Shown here: one piece after another, positions 61,919-64,000 of the stretch
Layout of the letters: every line of letters starts with the position of its first letter
How positions within the stretch are numbered: the first letter of the stretch is position 1
Program-made: the position numbers and the translations under genes
Notes under the pieces: model-generated
The model's database searches: none
Told to the model about the DNA's origin: nothing
What the model saw: the letters and a program-made list of their open reading frames with translations, nothing else
DNA from: an uncultured Clostridia bacterium
GTDB lineage: Bacteria; Bacillota; Clostridia; Oscillospirales; Ruminococcaceae
NCBI GenBank assembly: GCA_947623585.1
Contig: CANQHA010000008.1
Coordinates: 1-64,000, forward strand
Reading direction: 5' to 3'
DNA: 64,000 bases

Positions 61919-64000
61919 ATGGATATTTATAAGGACAAGTCAAGATCTTTTGAGGAACGCGCAAAGGATATCGTCTCGAAAATGACCGTCGAGGAGCGCT
62001 GCGAACAGCTTAAATTCGGTGCGCCCGCTATCGAAAGGCTTTCGGTCGAGGCCTATAACTGGTGGAACGAGGGGCTTCACGGCGTAGCCCGCGCCGGCGT
62101 TGCGACGATGTTCCCGCAGGCTATCGGCCTTGCGGCTTCTTTCGACGAGGAGCTGCTTAAAACCGTCGCCGAGGTCATATCTATCGAGGCGAGGGCAAAG
62201 TATAACGAATACTCGAAACACGGCGACCGCGATATCTATAAGGGGCTGACGCTTTGGAGCCCGAATATCAATATTTTCCGCGACCCGCGCTGGGGACGCG
62301 GCCATGAGACATACGGCGAGGACCCGTTTTTGACCTCGCGCCTCGGCTGCGCTTTCGTCAGGGGCGTTCAGGGCGAGGGAAAATATCTTCGCGCGGCAGC
62401 CTGCGCAAAGCATTTCGCGGTGCACTCGGGCCCCGAGGCACTAAGACATGAATTCGACGCCGTTGCCGAGCCCAAAGACATGGAGGAGACCTATCTTCCG
62501 GCGTTTGAAGCCCTCGTTAAAGAGGCTAAGGTCGAGGGCGTTATGGGAGCATATAACCGCACAAACGGCGAACCCTGCTGCGGAAGCGAATACCTTTCGG
62601 GAAAGCTGAAGGAATGGGGCTTTGACGGATATTTCGTCTCGGACTGCTGGGCTATCAAGGACTTTCACGAGAACCACCACGTTACCGCGACGGCGGAGGA
62701 ATCGGCGGCGCTTGCTCTTAAAAACGGCTGCGACGTCAACTGCGGCTCTACATATATCCTCGTCTATAAAGCCTATAAGGACGGACTTATTTCGGAGGAG
62801 GAGATCACTTCGGCCGCCGAACACCTTATGCGCACGAGAATGAGGCTCGGAATGTTTGACGAGACCGAATTTGACAGCCTCGGATATATGGACGTTGAGA
62901 CCCGCGAACACCTCGACATAAGCCTTGAAGCGGGAAGAAACGCCTGCGTTTTGCTTGAAAACGACGGGATCCTGCCGCTCGACCGCTCGAAGATAAAAAC
63001 CGTTGGAGTTATCGGCCCGAACGCTCAAAGCCAACGCGCGCTTATGGGAAACTATCACGGCACCGCTTCGAGATACAGAACCATTCTTGAGGGTATTCAG
63101 GACGAGTTCGAGGGCAGAGTGCTCTTCTCGGAGGGCTGCCATCTGTTCAGAGATAAGGTGGAGGGTCTGGGGCTTCCCGGAGACAGAATTGCCGAGGCGG
63201 TCATCGTTGCCGAGCACTCGGACGTGGTAGTTTTGTGCGTCGGACTTGACGAGACCCTTGAGGGCGAACAGGGCGACGCCTCGAACACCGACGCTTCGGG
63301 CGATAAGCTGACGCTTCAGCTCCCCGAGCCTCAGAGACTTTTGGTCAAAAAGGTCATGGAGGTCGGAAAGCCTACCGTTATCGTTTTGGTCAGCGGCTCG
63401 TCGATAAACGTAGAAGCTGAGCCGAACGCCCTGCTTCAGGCGTTTTATCCCGGCTCGGAGGGCGGAAAAGCCGTCGCTGAGATCTTGTTCGGAAAAACAT
63501 CGCCCTGCGGCAAACTGCCGGTCACTTTCTATAAGGACGTTAAAAAGCTGCCCGATTTCACCGACTATTCGATGCGCTATCGCACCTATCGGAACGAAAG
63601 GGCCGAGGACGACAACGTTTTGTATCCGTTCGGCTTCGGGCTGAGCTATGGCGACGTGAGAGTGGTTTCGGCGAGCGCAGAGAAGATCGGAGAAAAGATC
63701 GAGGCAAGCGTTCAGCTTGAAAATAACGGCGAAAAGACCGCCGACGCGCTTCAGGTTTATTTCAAATCGACCTCGAAGGACGCCGTGAGAAATCACGCGC
63801 TCTGCGGCTTTAAAAAAGTTAAGCTCGAAAAGGGCGAGAAGAAAACAGTCTCAATGTCGATCCCACTCTCGGCTCTTACCGTCGTTGACGAGGAGGGCAG
63901 AAGATATCTCGATAAAAACGCAAGGACCACCCTTTATTTCGGCACGTCGCAGCCCGATGAGCTTAGCGAGAGGCTTTGCGGCAAAAAATGCGTTGAGGTT
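61919..64000 (+). CDS. GH3 beta-xylosidase/beta-glucosidase (cut by window end)
   Basis: 694 residues visible and still open at 64000. WWNEGLHGVARAGVATMFP and DPRWGRGHETYGEDP are typical of GH3 xylosidases; nucleophile Asp242 lies in YFVSDCWAI. The second domain follows (NACVLLENDGILPL, GLDETLEGEQGD) with LYPFGFGLSY, and a fibronectin-type III domain begins at about 570. No signal peptide, so cytoplasmic hydrolysis of xylo- or gluco-oligosaccharides. It is unlike the GH3 at 43.2 kb in lacking the inserted domain. Confidence 0.93.
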   Translation, partial: MDIYKDKSRSFEERAKDIVSKMTVEERCEQLKFGAPAIERLSVEAYNWWNEGLHGVARAGVATMFPQAIGLAASFDEELLKTVAEVISIEARAKYNEYSKHGDRDIYKGLTLWSPNINIFRDPRWGRGHETYGEDPFLTSRLGCAFVRGVQGEGKYLRAAACAKHFAVHSGPEALRHEFDAVAEPKDMEETYLPAFEALVKEAKVEGVMGAYNRTNGEPCCGSEYLSGKLKEWGFDGYFVSDCWAIKDFHENHHVTATAEESAALALKNGCDVNCGSTYILVYKAYKDGLISEEEITSAAEHLMRTRMRLGMFDETEFDSLGYMDVETREHLDISLEAGRNACVLLENDGILPLDRSKIKTVGVIGPNAQSQRALMGNYHGTASRYRTILEGIQDEFEGRVLFSEGCHLFRDKVEGLGLPGDRIAEAVIVAEHSDVVVLCVGLDETLEGEQGDASNTDASGDKLTLQLPEPQRLLVKKVMEVGKPTVIVLVSGSSINVEAEPNALLQAFYPGSEGGKAVAEILFGKTSPCGKLPVTFYKDVKKLPDFTDYSMRYRTYRNERAEDDNVLYPFGFGLSYGDVRVVSASAEKIGEKIEASVQLENNGEKTADALQVYFKSTSKDAVRNHALCGFKKVKLEKGEKKTVSMSIPLSALTVVDEEGRRYLDKNARTTLYFGTSQPDELSERLCGKKCVEV

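Overview
The window reads as a chromosome segment of an anaerobic, probably gut-dwelling Clostridia member, most likely near the Oscillospiraceae/Ruminococcaceae. This is inferred from gene content only. Supporting signs are lysine made through DapL under a lysine riboswitch, an F-type ATP synthase whose c subunit has a Na+-binding pattern, a ferredoxin-linked thioredoxin reductase, a ferredoxin-dependent 2-oxoacid oxidoreductase, T-box and tetrahydrofolate leaders, a SpoIIM-like protein, and plant-fibre enzymes. Promoters are of the housekeeping sigma type (TTGACA / 17 nt / TATAAT) with AAGGAGG-like ribosome binding sites.

Layout. 0.4-1.8 kb: ferredoxin-thioredoxin reductase-like protein, thioredoxin and MscS, between two direct copies of a repeat. 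2.0-8.9 kb (minus): complete atpI-B-E-F-H-A-G-D-C operon. 9.1-10.5 kb: GH10 xylanase lipoprotein. 10.6-16.1 kb: lysine riboswitch, dapA-lysA-dapF-dapL and a formate/nitrite-family transporter. 16-22 kb: PspC, GH51 arabinofuranosidase, cardiolipin synthase and CE1-type esterase, separated by repeats. 22-30.6 kb: a degenerate PASTA kinase, pfkA, a folate-type ECF S component, SpoIIM-like and DUF624-like membrane proteins, pyridoxamine kinase, trmL and two P-loop kinases. 30.7-34.6 kb: pgk, a 54-aa membrane protein, tpiA and gpmI. About 34.85-42.85 kb: a decayed mobile island (three-gene operon with divergent lysR, XRE and RHH regulators, broken serine recombinase) that appears to split one copy of a repeat. 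43-50.8 kb: GH3, carbonic anhydrase, an odd repeat-rich stretch, GH51 and GH13. 51-58.8 kb: T-box leader (specifier read as ATC, Ile) followed by an acyl-CoA ligase, GNAT, P-loop ATPase and korDABC, then ilvE. 58.9-60.8 kb: three paralogous surface proteins with an SPDTG sorting-like tail. 60.8-64 kb: proC and a GH3 cut by the window edge.

Two themes stand out. First, arabinoxylan and other glycan use is spread over many small units (GH10, two GH51, two GH3, CE1-type esterase, GH13) beside glycolytic genes. Second, the T-box cluster has what is needed to activate a branched short-chain acid, carboxylate it reductively and transaminate it to a branched-chain amino acid. A T-box reading isoleucine would make it a 2-methylbutyrate-to-isoleucine salvage operon.

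The intergenic DNA is unusually rich in structure. There is a dispersed family (R) with inverted arms whose hairpins differ in sequence but keep pairing, a smaller hairpin family (Q), 7-bp-periodic pyrimidine arrays upstream of at least five promoters (H), and GC-rich nested palindromes (G).
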